A stretch of 64,000 nucleotides of DNA, from positions 62,001 through 126,000 of the forward strand of contig JACKOY010000001.1 in the NCBI GenBank assembly GCA_024233935.1. Direction: 5' to 3'. This document shows positions 17,764 through 27,207 of this stretch, one piece after another (within the stretch, counting starts at the first letter, position 1; each line of letters starts with the position of its first letter). The position numbers and the translations under genes are program-made. Source of the stretch: Spirochaetales bacterium. GTDB lineage: Bacteria; Spirochaetota; Leptospiria; Leptospirales; Leptonemataceae. Under the pieces are notes generated by a model. It saw nothing but the letters and a program-made list of their open reading frames with translations, ran no database searches and was not told the DNA's origin.

Positions 17764-19730
17764 TGGAACGATTGTTTGCCCTCTATCACCGGGCCGGAGT
17801 CTGGATTGGGCTTGCGGGCCAGCTGACTGCGTATCTGGCAACGCTCTGGATCGACAGCGTGACCGGTCTTTCGTTTTTGGTTTTGGGGGCCTTGCTCGGG
17901 CTAAGCGATCCCCTGGTCATGACCCTGGGCGCGCGCAAAGACGGAGCGCGTCCCGAAAGCGGACTGTTGTACAGCTGGGGATTGGCGATTCTGGCCGCCG
18001 TAATTTTCACCGTGCGTGTGTTGACCGAAGCTCCTGCCACGCGCCTGGCGGCCGGAGACGAGTCTCTGTTGTCTCGATTTCGACTGCTCCTGTTGTTCTT
18101 CTTTTTCTTTGCCCTTGTGGGCGCCTTTGTCTTTCGTTTTGCCATTTCCCTGGGCTATGCCCTGAATCGTTTCGCAACCGCCAGTCTGCGCCGCCAGCGC
18201 CAGAACTACATGCGTTCTACGGTGGTCAGCACCCTTGCCGCAATACCGCTACTGGTTTTGGTTAACTACATAACCACGGTGCGAAATCCCGCCATTGATC
18301 TTCCGGGCAACTATTCGTTTGGCGAAGATGCTTCGCGCATCATCGCATCAATCGAAAGTCCCGTGCAGGTCTTTGTGTTTCTGCCCCAGTTGCAGGCCGT
18401 GCGGCGACAGGCCGATAGCGTGACACCAACCGAGCTGTACACAATCTCGGAAGACGTGCGCATCATGATGGAGCAATTACCCGTTCTGAACTCCAATGTG
18501 TCCGTGCAATTCTTAAATGCAGACCTGGGCTCCTTCGACACGGAAGAATTTGGCGCCGTAAACAACGGAACGATTGTGATTCGGGCCAACCGTCGGGAGA
18601 TTGAAAGCATTGTAACGGATAGCCCGTATATTGAACGCAAAGTCTATGTTTACTCCGAGCGCGATATGCGACGCCTGGAAAAAGATGTCACCCGGGCCCT
18701 GATCCATGTCTCCTCCCCCCAGATGCACATCTATTTTCCCAATCTGAACGGAGAGCGCTTTGGATTTACGCACACTGCCAATCGCATCGGCGGGCTGGAC
18801 ACCCTGCGACGGGAACTGGGATTCTACAACGCATCAATTCGCGCGCTGGACCAGAGCAACGGTTGGCCCGGACCAATCCCCGAGGATGCGGATGTTCTCT
18901 TTCTGGCCGGCCCCACAGTCCCTTACGGTCCAGAAGCACGGGCTGAGATTGTGCGCTATCTGGAATCGGGCGGAAACGTAATTGTTGCTCTGGAGCCCGC
19001 CGGGCGCGAAGACTTCGGCTGGTTGCTTTCGGAGATGGGCGGCAGCCAGTACAGTTTCGTTCCACGCGTGCTGACGAACACGAACATCCCGGGCCTCGCG
19101 ATTACAAACGGCACCGTGAGCCACGCGATTACGGAAGCGCTGCAGTCAGGGCCCCGGCGCGACATCGTGTTGGTCGAATCCGGATATTTTGAAGAAGGGG
19201 CGCGACCTGCCTCGCAAGCTCCGGTTCCCCAGGCTGCTCCCGCGCCCGCTCCGGACGCACCCGAAACCACCGCACCGGTCTTTCGCAGCCTTCGTGATCT
19301 GATTCCGACGCCCTTTTTATATTCGACTTTCGACTCTTACTTCGACCAAAATCGAAACGGGCGCTTTGACGGTTCCGAAGAACGTGGCCGGCGTGCCCTG
19401 GCAATCGCTTACGCGCAGCCGGACAATCCCGAGACGCCCCGACTGGCGGTTTTTTCGGGCGTCGATTGGCTGACGGAGCGGGCCTTCGCGGTTCCTGTAC
19501 AGAGCGACAATGTGCGCCTGATCGTGGACACGATGATGTGGATGGTTGAGAATCCGGTGGTGGCGGGTCTGGTGCCCGACGAACCCGGCGAAGAGACGAC
19601 CCAGTTGACCGACGAAATAAAGTTCCGCATCATGCTCTTCGGCCTCGTTGTTTTTCCGGTCGGCATCAGCGCCATTTTTGCCGTATTGCTCTACCAATAC
19701 CGGAGACGCCGCCGTTTTATAGACCAGTGA
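17763..19730 (+). CDS. GldG-like ABC transporter auxiliary protein
   Basis: About 655 aa. Several N-terminal hydrophobic helices (up to about residue 170) are followed by a long periplasmic ABC_transp_aux domain (DASRIIASIESPVQVFVFLP; DVLFLAGPTVPYGPEARAEI; RYLESGGNVIVALEP) with a Pro/Ala-rich linker near residue 490, and a C-terminal helix before an Arg-rich cytoplasmic tail. The ATG at 17763 overlaps the permease stop by one base. Partner of the ATPase and permease in an export or tethering complex. Confidence 0.85.
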   Translation: MERLFALYHRAGVWIGLAGQLTAYLATLWIDSVTGLSFLVLGALLGLSDPLVMTLGARKDGARPESGLLYSWGLAILAAVIFTVRVLTEAPATRLAAGDESLLSRFRLLLLFFFFFALVGAFVFRFAISLGYALNRFATASLRRQRQNYMRSTVVSTLAAIPLLVLVNYITTVRNPAIDLPGNYSFGEDASRIIASIESPVQVFVFLPQLQAVRRQADSVTPTELYTISEDVRIMMEQLPVLNSNVSVQFLNADLGSFDTEEFGAVNNGTIVIRANRREIESIVTDSPYIERKVYVYSERDMRRLEKDVTRALIHVSSPQMHIYFPNLNGERFGFTHTANRIGGLDTLRRELGFYNASIRALDQSNGWPGPIPEDADVLFLAGPTVPYGPEARAEIVRYLESGGNVIVALEPAGREDFGWLLSEMGGSQYSFVPRVLTNTNIPGLAITNGTVSHAITEALQSGPRRDIVLVESGYFEEGARPASQAPVPQAAPAPAPDAPETTAPVFRSLRDLIPTPFLYSTFDSYFDQNRNGRFDGSEERGRRALAIAYAQPDNPETPRLAVFSGVDWLTERAFAVPVQSDNVRLIVDTMMWMVENPVVAGLVPDEPGEETTQLTDEIKFRIMLFGLVVFPVGISAIFAVLLYQYRRRRRFIDQ

Positions 19731-20860
19731 TGAAAGCCGGGACCATATACGCTATTTTAGGCGGCCTGGCCACGATCACGCTGACGCTGCTTGTGCTCTG
19801 GGGACCGGGGGACGAGCCGGACGAGTCCGAGAGTGTTTTGTGGCACAACGACTGGGAGCTGATTGTGTATCACGAACTGCGCGCCTGGAGCGAAGAGGGC
19901 CCGCCCGATGCAACCGTCGCCGTTCGTCCCGATTTGCGACTGATCCGGGACCCGGGATTTTTCGAAGACGACTACTATGTGGAGAGTCCGGCCGGCGGTC
20001 AGATCGGTTCTCCGATTGTGAGGCGCCAGGGCGCTTTTTCGGTGAGCAACATATTCGGGGATTTGCGTTCTCCGAAACTTGTCTCCTACATAGAGGACAC
20101 GGCGGAGAATCGGGAGCGTTGCGGATTGAATGAACCGCTCGTAAGAATTCAGCTCGGAGAGGACCGGGAAGAAGAGCCGACCGTCGAACTTACGATCGGG
20201 GGCAAAGCGCCATCCAACAACTACTACGCGCTGTCCAATGTGCCCGAACATGAAGGGCTGATTCTCATAGTTACCAACGCTCTTGTGCAAAGCTTCCAAC
20301 GGGACTACGACTTCTATCGCGAGAAGCGCCTTCTCTACTATCCGGCCGACAGCTACACCGAAAGCCTGGTATTCACCGGAAACATCGCATCGCCCGATGG
20401 CCGCTTTTCTTTGCGTCAGGAGCGGGTCCTTGACGAACAGGATCATCCCGCATCTATTTGGTACGCCAGGGCCGGCCACGGAACCGAGCGTGAAGTGCCA
20501 ACCCACATGGCGGCCGCCCTGGAAGGCGCGGCCCGGCAGCTTCAGATCCACTACTTTGCGGATGACCCGCGCGCCGCCGGCCGCCCTCAGGCGAACGAAG
20601 CCTGGCAAGAGGCGCCCGAAATTTTCCAGGCCACCTTTTTAATTCACGCCGGAAGCCAAATTGTGATCGCGGTTCGCGGGGACCTGCCGCCGGCTCCGGA
20701 GGCGCCGGACCCGGACGAGGTGCTCTTGATCCAAAAAGACGCGGAGGGTCCGGTCGATTACGTGCAGGCCCGCATGGTGCGTGATATTCTGAAACATCTC
20801 CAGACCCTGGCGCTCTACGTCGAGCAGGCGCCGGCAGACGAAGGGGAAGGCGTTTTATGA
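19730..20860 (+). CDS. DUF4340-like envelope protein
   Basis: 376 aa from the ATG at 19730, which overlaps the previous stop by one base. One N-terminal helix (AILGGLATITLTLLVLWG) anchors an exported domain with alternating beta segments (VELTIGGKAPSNNYYAL) reminiscent of the DUF4340 proteins that follow gldG in other genomes. Position and topology carry the assignment; sequence recognition is moderate. Ends in an ATGA overlap with the LptE-like gene. Confidence 0.65.
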   Translation: MKAGTIYAILGGLATITLTLLVLWGPGDEPDESESVLWHNDWELIVYHELRAWSEEGPPDATVAVRPDLRLIRDPGFFEDDYYVESPAGGQIGSPIVRRQGAFSVSNIFGDLRSPKLVSYIEDTAENRERCGLNEPLVRIQLGEDREEEPTVELTIGGKAPSNNYYALSNVPEHEGLILIVTNALVQSFQRDYDFYREKRLLYYPADSYTESLVFTGNIASPDGRFSLRQERVLDEQDHPASIWYARAGHGTEREVPTHMAAALEGAARQLQIHYFADDPRAAGRPQANEAWQEAPEIFQATFLIHAGSQIVIAVRGDLPPAPEAPDPDEVLLIQKDAEGPVDYVQARMVRDILKHLQTLALYVEQAPADEGEGVL

Positions 20861-21402
20861 CGACGTTGATGCGATTTGCGTCGCTCGTCCTTTTGTTTGT
20901 GCTGTCGGCCTGCCTCAGCCCCGGCTCTGTTGATCTGTCTTTGTTTCCTGAAGACCGCCGGACGCTTTTTCTTCATAATTTCACAAATGAATCCTTCCAG
21001 CCTGATGTGAATCAGGAACTGAATGAATGGGTGCGCCGCGAGTTGGAGCGACGGGAGAATTTTCGACTCACGACCGAGAAGGACGATGCGGCTTTGTGGT
21101 TGTACGGCGAGATCACCCTGTACAGGAAGGAAGGACGCATGTTTGACAACCTGCGCAGCCCCGTTCGAGTTGAGCTGATTGTGGGCTGTCGTGTGCGGCT
21201 GAGACAGCACGGGCAGGGAGACGCAGGCGAAGGCCTGGTGCTCGTTTCCCGGGAACTGGGTTCCCGCACGGAGTACAGCGAGAGTGAGGGTTTCCGGGAG
21301 AGTGAATTTGAAGCCCGGCAGCGGCTGCTACAAGACCTGGCCGCGCAGATCAATAATGCGCTTGAGCAGGGCTATGCACGAGCGCTCGCGGCGCCCGGAT
21401 AA
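20857..21402 (+). CDS. LptE-like lipoprotein
   Basis: 181 aa. Signal peptide with lipobox (VLSACLSPG). The mature part has the LptE pattern: TLFLHNFTNESFQPDVNQEL, then REKF-like NFRLTTEKDDAALWLYGEI and a long C-terminal helix (ARQRLLQDLAAQINNALEQGY). LptE plugs LptD in LPS insertion. Last gene of the ABC operon; whether the operon serves LPS is open. Confidence 0.72.
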   Translation: MTTLMRFASLVLLFVLSACLSPGSVDLSLFPEDRRTLFLHNFTNESFQPDVNQELNEWVRRELERRENFRLTTEKDDAALWLYGEITLYRKEGRMFDNLRSPVRVELIVGCRVRLRQHGQGDAGEGLVLVSRELGSRTEYSESEGFRESEFEARQRLLQDLAAQINNALEQGYARALAAPG

Positions 21403-21460
21403 AAAAGTATTATGCACATTAGTTCGTTCGGGCACCCTTGCCCGCGCGAGGACATACGGA

Positions 21461-21763
21461 ATGGCTGATCGAATAACCGTAGAAATCGACCAGGAGCTGG
21501 AGGACCTGATCCCCACCTATCTGGGCAATGTGCGAAAGAATATTGAGAAAGTCCGCGAACACATGACAGCCAGCGACTTTGAATCCATTCGCTTCCTTGG
21601 CCACAACATGAAAGGCAGTGGCGGCGGATACGGTTTCGACTTTATCTCCGTAGTCGGAAAAGACATCGAAAATGCGGCGCGTGCTTCCGATCCCGAGCAG
21701 ATCAAAGCTTCGATTGCGGCGCTCGAAGATTACCTGGCGCGCATTGATATTCACTTCGTCTAG
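21461..21763 (+). CDS. Hpt-domain phosphotransfer protein
   Basis: 100 aa from the ATG at 21461 (GAGGA about 8 nt upstream). A single histidine phosphotransfer domain: the phospho-acceptor His is in RFLGHNMKGSGGGYGF, in a four-helix bundle that fills the protein. It would relay phosphate between a hybrid kinase and a response regulator, neither of which is in the window. Confidence 0.88.
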   Translation: MADRITVEIDQELEDLIPTYLGNVRKNIEKVREHMTASDFESIRFLGHNMKGSGGGYGFDFISVVGKDIENAARASDPEQIKASIAALEDYLARIDIHFV

Positions 21764-21771
21764 CAAGCCTT

Positions 21772-23499
21772 TCAGTAGCGCAGCCCGGTAAGTCCGTAGA
21801 TCCAGAGGCCGTTGACCGCGGATTGCAACGTCAGGTTTCTATCCGCGTACTGAATCAGCCTTGCCACAGTTTCCGCATCGTACTGAGGACGTATGTCCGA
21901 TGGGTCAATCACCAGCACATAGTCCCGACACGGAGTTTCCGGGCCGAAGTAAAAACTATCAAAATTTCCCGGGCCAGGAACCACCGCGCTGTACGGGTTG
22001 GAGGGCGGCACTGCGATCGGAAAGACGCGAACGCCAAGGGGCGCCAGGGCGCTGAAAGGTGCCTGGAGCTGCAAACAGGTATCATCGGGAAGCGCTGCCA
22101 GCATGTTTTGCACGATAGCGTGGCGGGGGGCCGGGGCGCGCCCGGGAAACGGGACAAGTCGATCCCAGGCCGCCGTCAGTAGCACGACGAACAGTAACAG
22201 TGCAACCGTTGCCGGTCGATAATCGCGTGTGCTGAAACGTTCGTTCCATAAGAATACGCGGTTCAGCCCGCGGCAAAAACCGACCAGCAGGAAGGGCAAA
22301 ATGGAGTAGCAGTAATGGCCCATGAAGTCGTGGTGCCAGGGCTGTCTTGAGAAATAGTGCAGGAGCAGGATCGGCGCCAGAACACACACGGTCAATCGAA
22401 GGTTGAGCAAGGGCAGAAGTGCAAAGGCCAGGAGCAGCTTGAAAGAAGGCCAGAGGTCGGAGGAACGCGGCAGGTCTGCCGCCCAGTATTGATCCCAGAT
22501 AATGGCAGTCGTGCCACGAAAGTGGGGCATTGCCAGCTCGCGCGTTATTCCAAAGTAGAGCAGGCTGATAATGCAGGTCGCTACCGCTTCGAAAGCATAA
22601 TTGCCCTTCTCGCGATCGCTCAGCAAATACAGACCAAAAAGGAAAGCGTAGATCGCCACGTCTTCCTTCACGGAGAGCCACAGCAAAAGTCCCACAATGT
22701 ACTGCCAGCGACTCCGTCTCTGCAAACCCAGAAAGGTTAGAGCGCTCGCAGGCAATACCATGATCTCCCAGTGAAAAGAAAGGGCCAGCCGCCACAGGGG
22801 TACATTCAGCATCAGGAGTGCTACTACGATAACGGCTCGCGTCACGCTCCGAAGTTCTATCACGAAGTAACGGGCCCATAGATACATTCCCACACCCAGA
22901 GTCAGCCATAGCAGGTGCGCGTAGAGAAAATGCGTGGGGCGTATGAGCGTGCCGGCGCCGACAGTGCGCGCCAGAAATTCAAACAGGTGCGCCACAAAAT
23001 AGAAAGGTACGTACAGGAGCAGCCCCGGAGCAAAATGGTGGCCCAGAAAAGAACCGCTCGCGCCAGTATCCACGTACGGTGTGTGCAAAAGCCCGCGACC
23101 CAGGGCGGTGTTGTTGAGCGCCTCGGACAGGCTCGTAAAGTCCTGATCTCCTAAGAAGAGGCTCTCATACAGCTGGTCGTCGATCACCAGCAGGCTCACC
23201 AGCCAGGGCAGGCATGGCAGAAAAACCAAAAGATCGTTCAGGACCGATGGCGTGTAAACCCGGTACCGACTTCGCCAGAGTTCTTCCGGGTTTTCTCGAG
23301 CCCGATAGATGAAGAATGCAGCCAGAGCCAGCGAAAGCAGTCCAACGGCTTTCTCAAACGCCGTCAGCAGACTGGCCAGCCATTCCGGGCCCACCACCGG
23401 GCCGGCCATCGCGGCAATCAACGACAGAGCCCCCGTGCTGACGGTTGCAATCAAAGATATCAGAATGCTCCGGCGAGGCCCGGAAAGAAAATGCATCAT
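21772..23499 (-). CDS. DUF2079 family polytopic membrane protein
   Basis: 575 aa with about 12 hydrophobic segments. The N-terminal loop with DQDFTSLSEALNNTALGRGLLHTPY and FLGHHFAPGLLLYVPFY is the DUF2079 hallmark, in a fold resembling GT-C glycosyltransferases. A C-terminal soluble tail follows. Probably acts on lipid-linked sugars, by analogy only. Lies 6 bp downstream of the acyltransferase gene. Confidence 0.8.
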   Translation of the reverse strand: MMHFLSGPRRSILISLIATVSTGALSLIAAMAGPVVGPEWLASLLTAFEKAVGLLSLALAAFFIYRARENPEELWRSRYRVYTPSVLNDLLVFLPCLPWLVSLLVIDDQLYESLFLGDQDFTSLSEALNNTALGRGLLHTPYVDTGASGSFLGHHFAPGLLLYVPFYFVAHLFEFLARTVGAGTLIRPTHFLYAHLLWLTLGVGMYLWARYFVIELRSVTRAVIVVALLMLNVPLWRLALSFHWEIMVLPASALTFLGLQRRSRWQYIVGLLLWLSVKEDVAIYAFLFGLYLLSDREKGNYAFEAVATCIISLLYFGITRELAMPHFRGTTAIIWDQYWAADLPRSSDLWPSFKLLLAFALLPLLNLRLTVCVLAPILLLHYFSRQPWHHDFMGHYCYSILPFLLVGFCRGLNRVFLWNERFSTRDYRPATVALLLFVVLLTAAWDRLVPFPGRAPAPRHAIVQNMLAALPDDTCLQLQAPFSALAPLGVRVFPIAVPPSNPYSAVVPGPGNFDSFYFGPETPCRDYVLVIDPSDIRPQYDAETVARLIQYADRNLTLQSAVNGLWIYGLTGLRY

Positions 23500-23505
23500 G
23501 TAGAA

Positions 23506-24756
23506 TCAGGATCCCTCAACATCGTACGGGCGTACAATCGGGTGCGTGAGGTCGTGTGTGGCGTCGAGCAGTTTCTGGACTTCCTTTCGGAGGGTTGTCG
23601 TCAAATCTTCGACCGTGCGACGCTTGTTTTCGCGATAGCGTGACGCCCACGCGGCCAGGGAAATAGGAGGCCCGAAGAAAACGTGGGCCCGGCGCGTGCG
23701 CGTGTTGGTCTTGCCGAATACATAGTTGTCATAGCGGTTCAGCCATTCAAAAAATCGCTCGGCCGTTGGGCGACTTACCAGGTACTCCGGACGAATGATG
23801 ATGAAGTCATAAGCCTTGCCGCACTCGCGTTTCATCCATTGTAATTCTGAACCGGACAATCGGGGTAACTCAATGCCCTTGTAGTCGATTTCGATCATCT
23901 CAATAATGGAAAGAAACTGGCGCAGCTTCTGAATTGCGTCCGCATCGCGCTGGTAGTTGTTGATCTTGAAACGATCGGCAATGCCGTCCAGGATGGCGTG
24001 GCGTAATCGGCCGATGCGATATTCAAAATCCTCGCGATCGCCAACGACGACCTGATATTCGCCTTCCGCTTGCTCGAGCAACACGCGCCCAACCGTAAGG
24101 AAGCGTCGCAGGAGGTTCTTGTTTCCCGGCTCGATCTGGAATCGTCGCTCCAGTCGGCGGATAGAAGTATGCAGGTCGACTTTGATTTTGACGTCGTTGC
24201 CGGTCACTACGTACTTCACGAAGGTCGGCAGGACCTTTATGTCAGCCTGAGGGTCGCTTTCACGGGCCTCAGCAAGGGCCCAGAACGCGAGTTGCGAGAC
24301 GCCCGGTTGAAATGGCATCAGGCTGTCGTTTTCGCCGCTCGTCGGTTCCCCTTCGGGATACAGGACCAGCTTGCCTTCCGGGGCTGCCAGCACCCGGCGG
24401 GCAGTGCGAACCGACTCCCGATCGGCAACGCCCGGCAAAACCGAGAACGCTCCAAGTCCCTGTATGATTTTGCCGATGGCTCCGTATCCCCAATCAAAGA
24501 CCTGTCGGGAGGCCATGAAATTGAAGCGGGTGCCCATTCGATGGGCTACGTAGTAGGCAACGGCGGGTTCCGAGTTGGTGGGATGATTGCTTACGTAGAG
24601 CAGGCGTTCTTTGCGCAGAGAACGCAGGAGTTCCAGGTCCGCCGGCTGAATCTCGACCGACTGAAGGTTCTCAACCTGCTTGAGGAGGACCGGTAGACTG
24701 AAATCCACCATCCATGCCAGGGGCAGATTGAAGGAAGGAGGAATGAACTGCTCCAT
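23506..24756 (-). CDS. PlsC-type acyltransferase domain protein
   Basis: 416 aa. The acyltransferase core spans about residues 50-200: NHPTNSEP (HxxxxD/E-like motif 1, with Glu in the acidic position), GTRFNFMASRQVFD, then LVLYPEGEPTSGEND (PEG motif 3). About 200 C-terminal residues are unlike short PlsC proteins. Likely a phospholipid or lipid-A-type acyltransferase at the inner membrane. In a minus-strand cluster with the SDR and DUF2079 genes. Confidence 0.78.
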   Translation of the reverse strand: MEQFIPPSFNLPLAWMVDFSLPVLLKQVENLQSVEIQPADLELLRSLRKERLLYVSNHPTNSEPAVAYYVAHRMGTRFNFMASRQVFDWGYGAIGKIIQGLGAFSVLPGVADRESVRTARRVLAAPEGKLVLYPEGEPTSGENDSLMPFQPGVSQLAFWALAEARESDPQADIKVLPTFVKYVVTGNDVKIKVDLHTSIRRLERRFQIEPGNKNLLRRFLTVGRVLLEQAEGEYQVVVGDREDFEYRIGRLRHAILDGIADRFKINNYQRDADAIQKLRQFLSIIEMIEIDYKGIELPRLSGSELQWMKRECGKAYDFIIIRPEYLVSRPTAERFFEWLNRYDNYVFGKTNTRTRRAHVFFGPPISLAAWASRYRENKRRTVEDLTTTLRKEVQKLLDATHDLTHPIVRPYDVEGS

Positions 24757-24780
24757 GCGGGCGTAAATTCTGGAGCCGTC

Positions 24781-25590
24781 TCAGGCCCTGTGAAAGTCTT
24801 TTTTTAGTTTTTTGGATATGAGCCGAAAGAGCAGGCCAGGCGCCAGCGTGCGTAGCAGGTAGATAACTCTACCGTTCAGGTTGGTCAGCACCAGGCGCCG
24901 GTTCCGCTCCATGCCCCGGCAGAGCAGCGAGGCGATGTGTTCGGGGCTTGCGGCCCCGCGGGCCTGCTCTTCGCTGATAATCTGACCCTTTTCGTCCAGG
25001 CCCGATGTGCGAAGGGCCGTCCGCGTATAGCCGGGACAAAAAATCAACGTTTGAATATGGTCCTGTTCCAGTTCGAAGCGTATCGATTCCATCCAGGCGT
25101 GGCCGGCTGCTTTGCTTGAGGAATACGCGAAGCGTCCTGGAATTCCATAAAGGCCGGACGGGGTGCTCACGTAGACGATCATTTTGTCTCCGGAAGACCG
25201 CTTGATTATGGGCAGGAGCTCGCCGGTCAGCTCGGTTGCCGCAAAAAAGTTCAGTTCGAAGGTTTTTCGCAGCACGGCCGGAACACTCTCATCGTAGCGA
25301 CCGTGGGCCGTGATTCCGGCGTTGTTTATGAGCACGTGCAGTTCGCCCAGCCGTTCAACTGTTTTGCGAACTCGTTTGCGATCGGAGTCGCGTGTGATGT
25401 CGGCCGAAACGATTTCGATCTGTTGAGTGTTACCGGTCTTGCGAAGACTCGCCTGAACGCGCTCCAGTTCATTTGAGCGTCTTGCCACCAGGATCAGGCG
25501 CGCGCCCCGGGCGGCCAACACCCTCGCCGTGGCCTCCCCGATTCCGCTGGAAGCACCGGTGATAAGGACGTTGCGTTCCTGCAGTCGCAC
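24781..25590 (-). CDS. Short-chain dehydrogenase/reductase
   Basis: 269 aa classical SDR: TGASSGIGEATARVLA (NADP-binding), NNAGITAHG, catalytic VYVSTPSG Ser region and YSSSKAAGHAW (Tyr-x3-Lys). The C terminus has a hydrophobic patch (YLLRTLAPGLLFRLIS) seen in membrane-associated lipid-acting SDRs. Adjacent to the acyltransferase, so a lipid keto-reduction is plausible. Confidence 0.87.
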   Translation of the reverse strand: MRLQERNVLITGASSGIGEATARVLAARGARLILVARRSNELERVQASLRKTGNTQQIEIVSADITRDSDRKRVRKTVERLGELHVLINNAGITAHGRYDESVPAVLRKTFELNFFAATELTGELLPIIKRSSGDKMIVYVSTPSGLYGIPGRFAYSSSKAAGHAWMESIRFELEQDHIQTLIFCPGYTRTALRTSGLDEKGQIISEEQARGAASPEHIASLLCRGMERNRRLVLTNLNGRVIYLLRTLAPGLLFRLISKKLKKDFHRA

Positions 25591-25688
25591 GGCTCTCTAT
25601 AGAGGGGCGCCTTCACGCGAAAACAAAAAATCCCTTCAACGGCGGCTATTTTACTTGCACGAGGTGGCCGCGGGGTTGACAGAAACGA

Positions 25689-26531
25689 ATGCTTCGTTCC
25701 CTTTTTGTGGCGCTCAAGTCGGGCACGGAGTACCTGAACTACGGGCGACACATTATTCAACAATGGGGGGCCGAGCTCTTTGGTGCCGCACCACCGAGCG
25801 AGGCTTTTCGTGTTCTGGACCTCGGTTGTGGACCCGGCACGGATCTCTTAAATGTTCGAAAATCCGTCCGGGAAAAACACGGATCCGGGTCTGCCATTGA
25901 GCTTTATGGAATCGAAAGTTACGGCCCGAACGTGGAAAAGTGCACGCGCGAAGGTATTCGGACCTTCCCGGCCGACATCGAAAGGGACCCGTATCCCGTA
26001 GAAGACGCGGCGATGGATGTCGTGATCGCCAATCAGGTTCTCGAACATACGAAAGAAGTCTTCTGGATTTTTGCCGAGGTTGCGCGCCTGCTCAAGCCGG
26101 GCGGCCACTTCATCGTAGGTGTTCCGAATCTTGCCAGCCTGCACAATCGCCTGCTTCTGCTTTTCGGACAACAGCCGACCCAGATTCAGACATTGAGCGC
26201 TCACGTGCGCGGATTCACAAAACCGGACATGCGCCGCTTCGCCGAAGAGGGCGGTTTCTTTAGACTCGTGCAATTCCGCGGCTCAAACTTCTATCCGCTG
26301 CCGCCGTTCCTGAGTAAGCCGCTCAGTCGGCTTTTTCCAACGCTCGCGTGGGGTAGCTTCTACCTGTTGGAGCGGACGTCACGCACCGAGGGCTCGTTTC
26401 TGGAATGCCTTAGCGGTGATTCGAATTTTCTTGAAACGCCTTTCTTCGGTGGGCCTCAGAATCCGGCGCCGGCACGTCGAAGATCCCGGGGTCGCACCGC
26501 CGGCAGATCCAAACCGGGGAAGCGACGCTGA
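25689..26531 (+). CDS. Class I SAM-dependent methyltransferase
   Basis: 280 aa. SAM motif I is FRVLDLGCGPGTDLLN (about residue 40), then IELYGIES, an acidic AMDVVIANQVLEH, and LKPGGHFIVGVPN. Methyltransf_11-like. The C-terminal 30 residues are very basic. Substrate unknown; the methionine of GFRRLV-like segments gives no clue. Followed by the FNR-like gene whose start overlaps or nearly abuts this stop. Confidence 0.82.
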   Translation: MLRSLFVALKSGTEYLNYGRHIIQQWGAELFGAAPPSEAFRVLDLGCGPGTDLLNVRKSVREKHGSGSAIELYGIESYGPNVEKCTREGIRTFPADIERDPYPVEDAAMDVVIANQVLEHTKEVFWIFAEVARLLKPGGHFIVGVPNLASLHNRLLLLFGQQPTQIQTLSAHVRGFTKPDMRRFAEEGGFFRLVQFRGSNFYPLPPFLSKPLSRLFPTLAWGSFYLLERTSRTEGSFLECLSGDSNFLETPFFGGPQNPAPARRRSRGRTAGRSKPGKRR

Positions 26532-26551
26532 AGCCGCTGAACGAATTCCGA

Positions 26552-27205
26552 TTGCGTGGCAGCCGGCCTTCCGGACGGGATATGGTGCACATCGAACTCA
26601 GCGCGCCGGAGCATGTTCTGCAATCCTTCGAACGCCCCGGGCAATTTGTGGAGCTTACGGCTGCGGGAGAAAGCGCCTACTTTGCAATTGCGAGCGCGCC
26701 GGGCGCCGGGCACCTGGAGTTTTTGATCAAGGATGCGGCACGCCAGCCGGCCCGCGCTCTGTGTCGCCTTGCTATTGGTCAGCGGGTCGCAGGGGGCGTC
26801 GTTGCCGGTCAGGGCTTTGATTTGTCTCTGCTGGAAGGTGACGTGCGCGCCGTGCATCTTTTTGCAATGGGTTCGGGTGTCGCGCCCCTGCGCTCGATGA
26901 TTCTCCATCGCATGCACACCAGGGCCCACAACATCCCCATAACGCTCTGGCAGAGCGCCTTCAGTGTGGATCACGTTCCATTCTTGTACGAGCATGACGT
27001 TTGGACTGCGGCGGGCGTTGAGGTGGTTCTATGCCTCGACCAGGATCCCGCGAGCGCGGGCGTGGTTGAAATGCTCGGCGTCCGCCGACCAGACCTCAGG
27101 GAAGCGGCGGCCTACTGGGTGGGTTCCGAAACTTATGGAGAGACGATTCGAGATGCGCTCAAGGTGCACGGCCTGCCGTCAGCGGCGCTTCTCACGAATA
27201 CCTGA
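26552..27205 (+). CDS. FNR-like FAD/NAD(P)-binding protein
   Basis: 217 aa from a TTG at 26552. No ATG or GTG exists in frame between the last upstream stop (26432) and 26552; a CTG at 26528 with GGGGAAG about 6 nt upstream would add KPLNEFRL, which looks like the true first beta strand of the family. Motifs: ERPGQFVELTA and YFAIASAP (FAD), LFAMGSGVAPLRSMI (NAD(P) loop). It resembles PyrK, the electron-transfer subunit of dihydroorotate dehydrogenase, and sits 2 bp before pyrC. It lacks the C-terminal Cys cluster that binds PyrK's 2Fe-2S centre. Confidence 0.7.
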   Translation: MRGSRPSGRDMVHIELSAPEHVLQSFERPGQFVELTAAGESAYFAIASAPGAGHLEFLIKDAARQPARALCRLAIGQRVAGGVVAGQGFDLSLLEGDVRAVHLFAMGSGVAPLRSMILHRMHTRAHNIPITLWQSAFSVDHVPFLYEHDVWTAAGVEVVLCLDQDPASAGVVEMLGVRRPDLREAAAYWVGSETYGETIRDALKVHGLPSAALLTNT

Positions 27206-27207
27206 CC

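Noticed and set aside
19757..20608. 283-codon minus-strand frame opposite the DUF4340-like gene
   Set aside because: No family features and it interrupts an operon of overlapping plus-strand genes.
26416..26820. Alternative plus-strand frame across the methyltransferase/FNR junction
   Set aside because: Arg/Ser-rich shadow translation; the FNR frame has family motifs.
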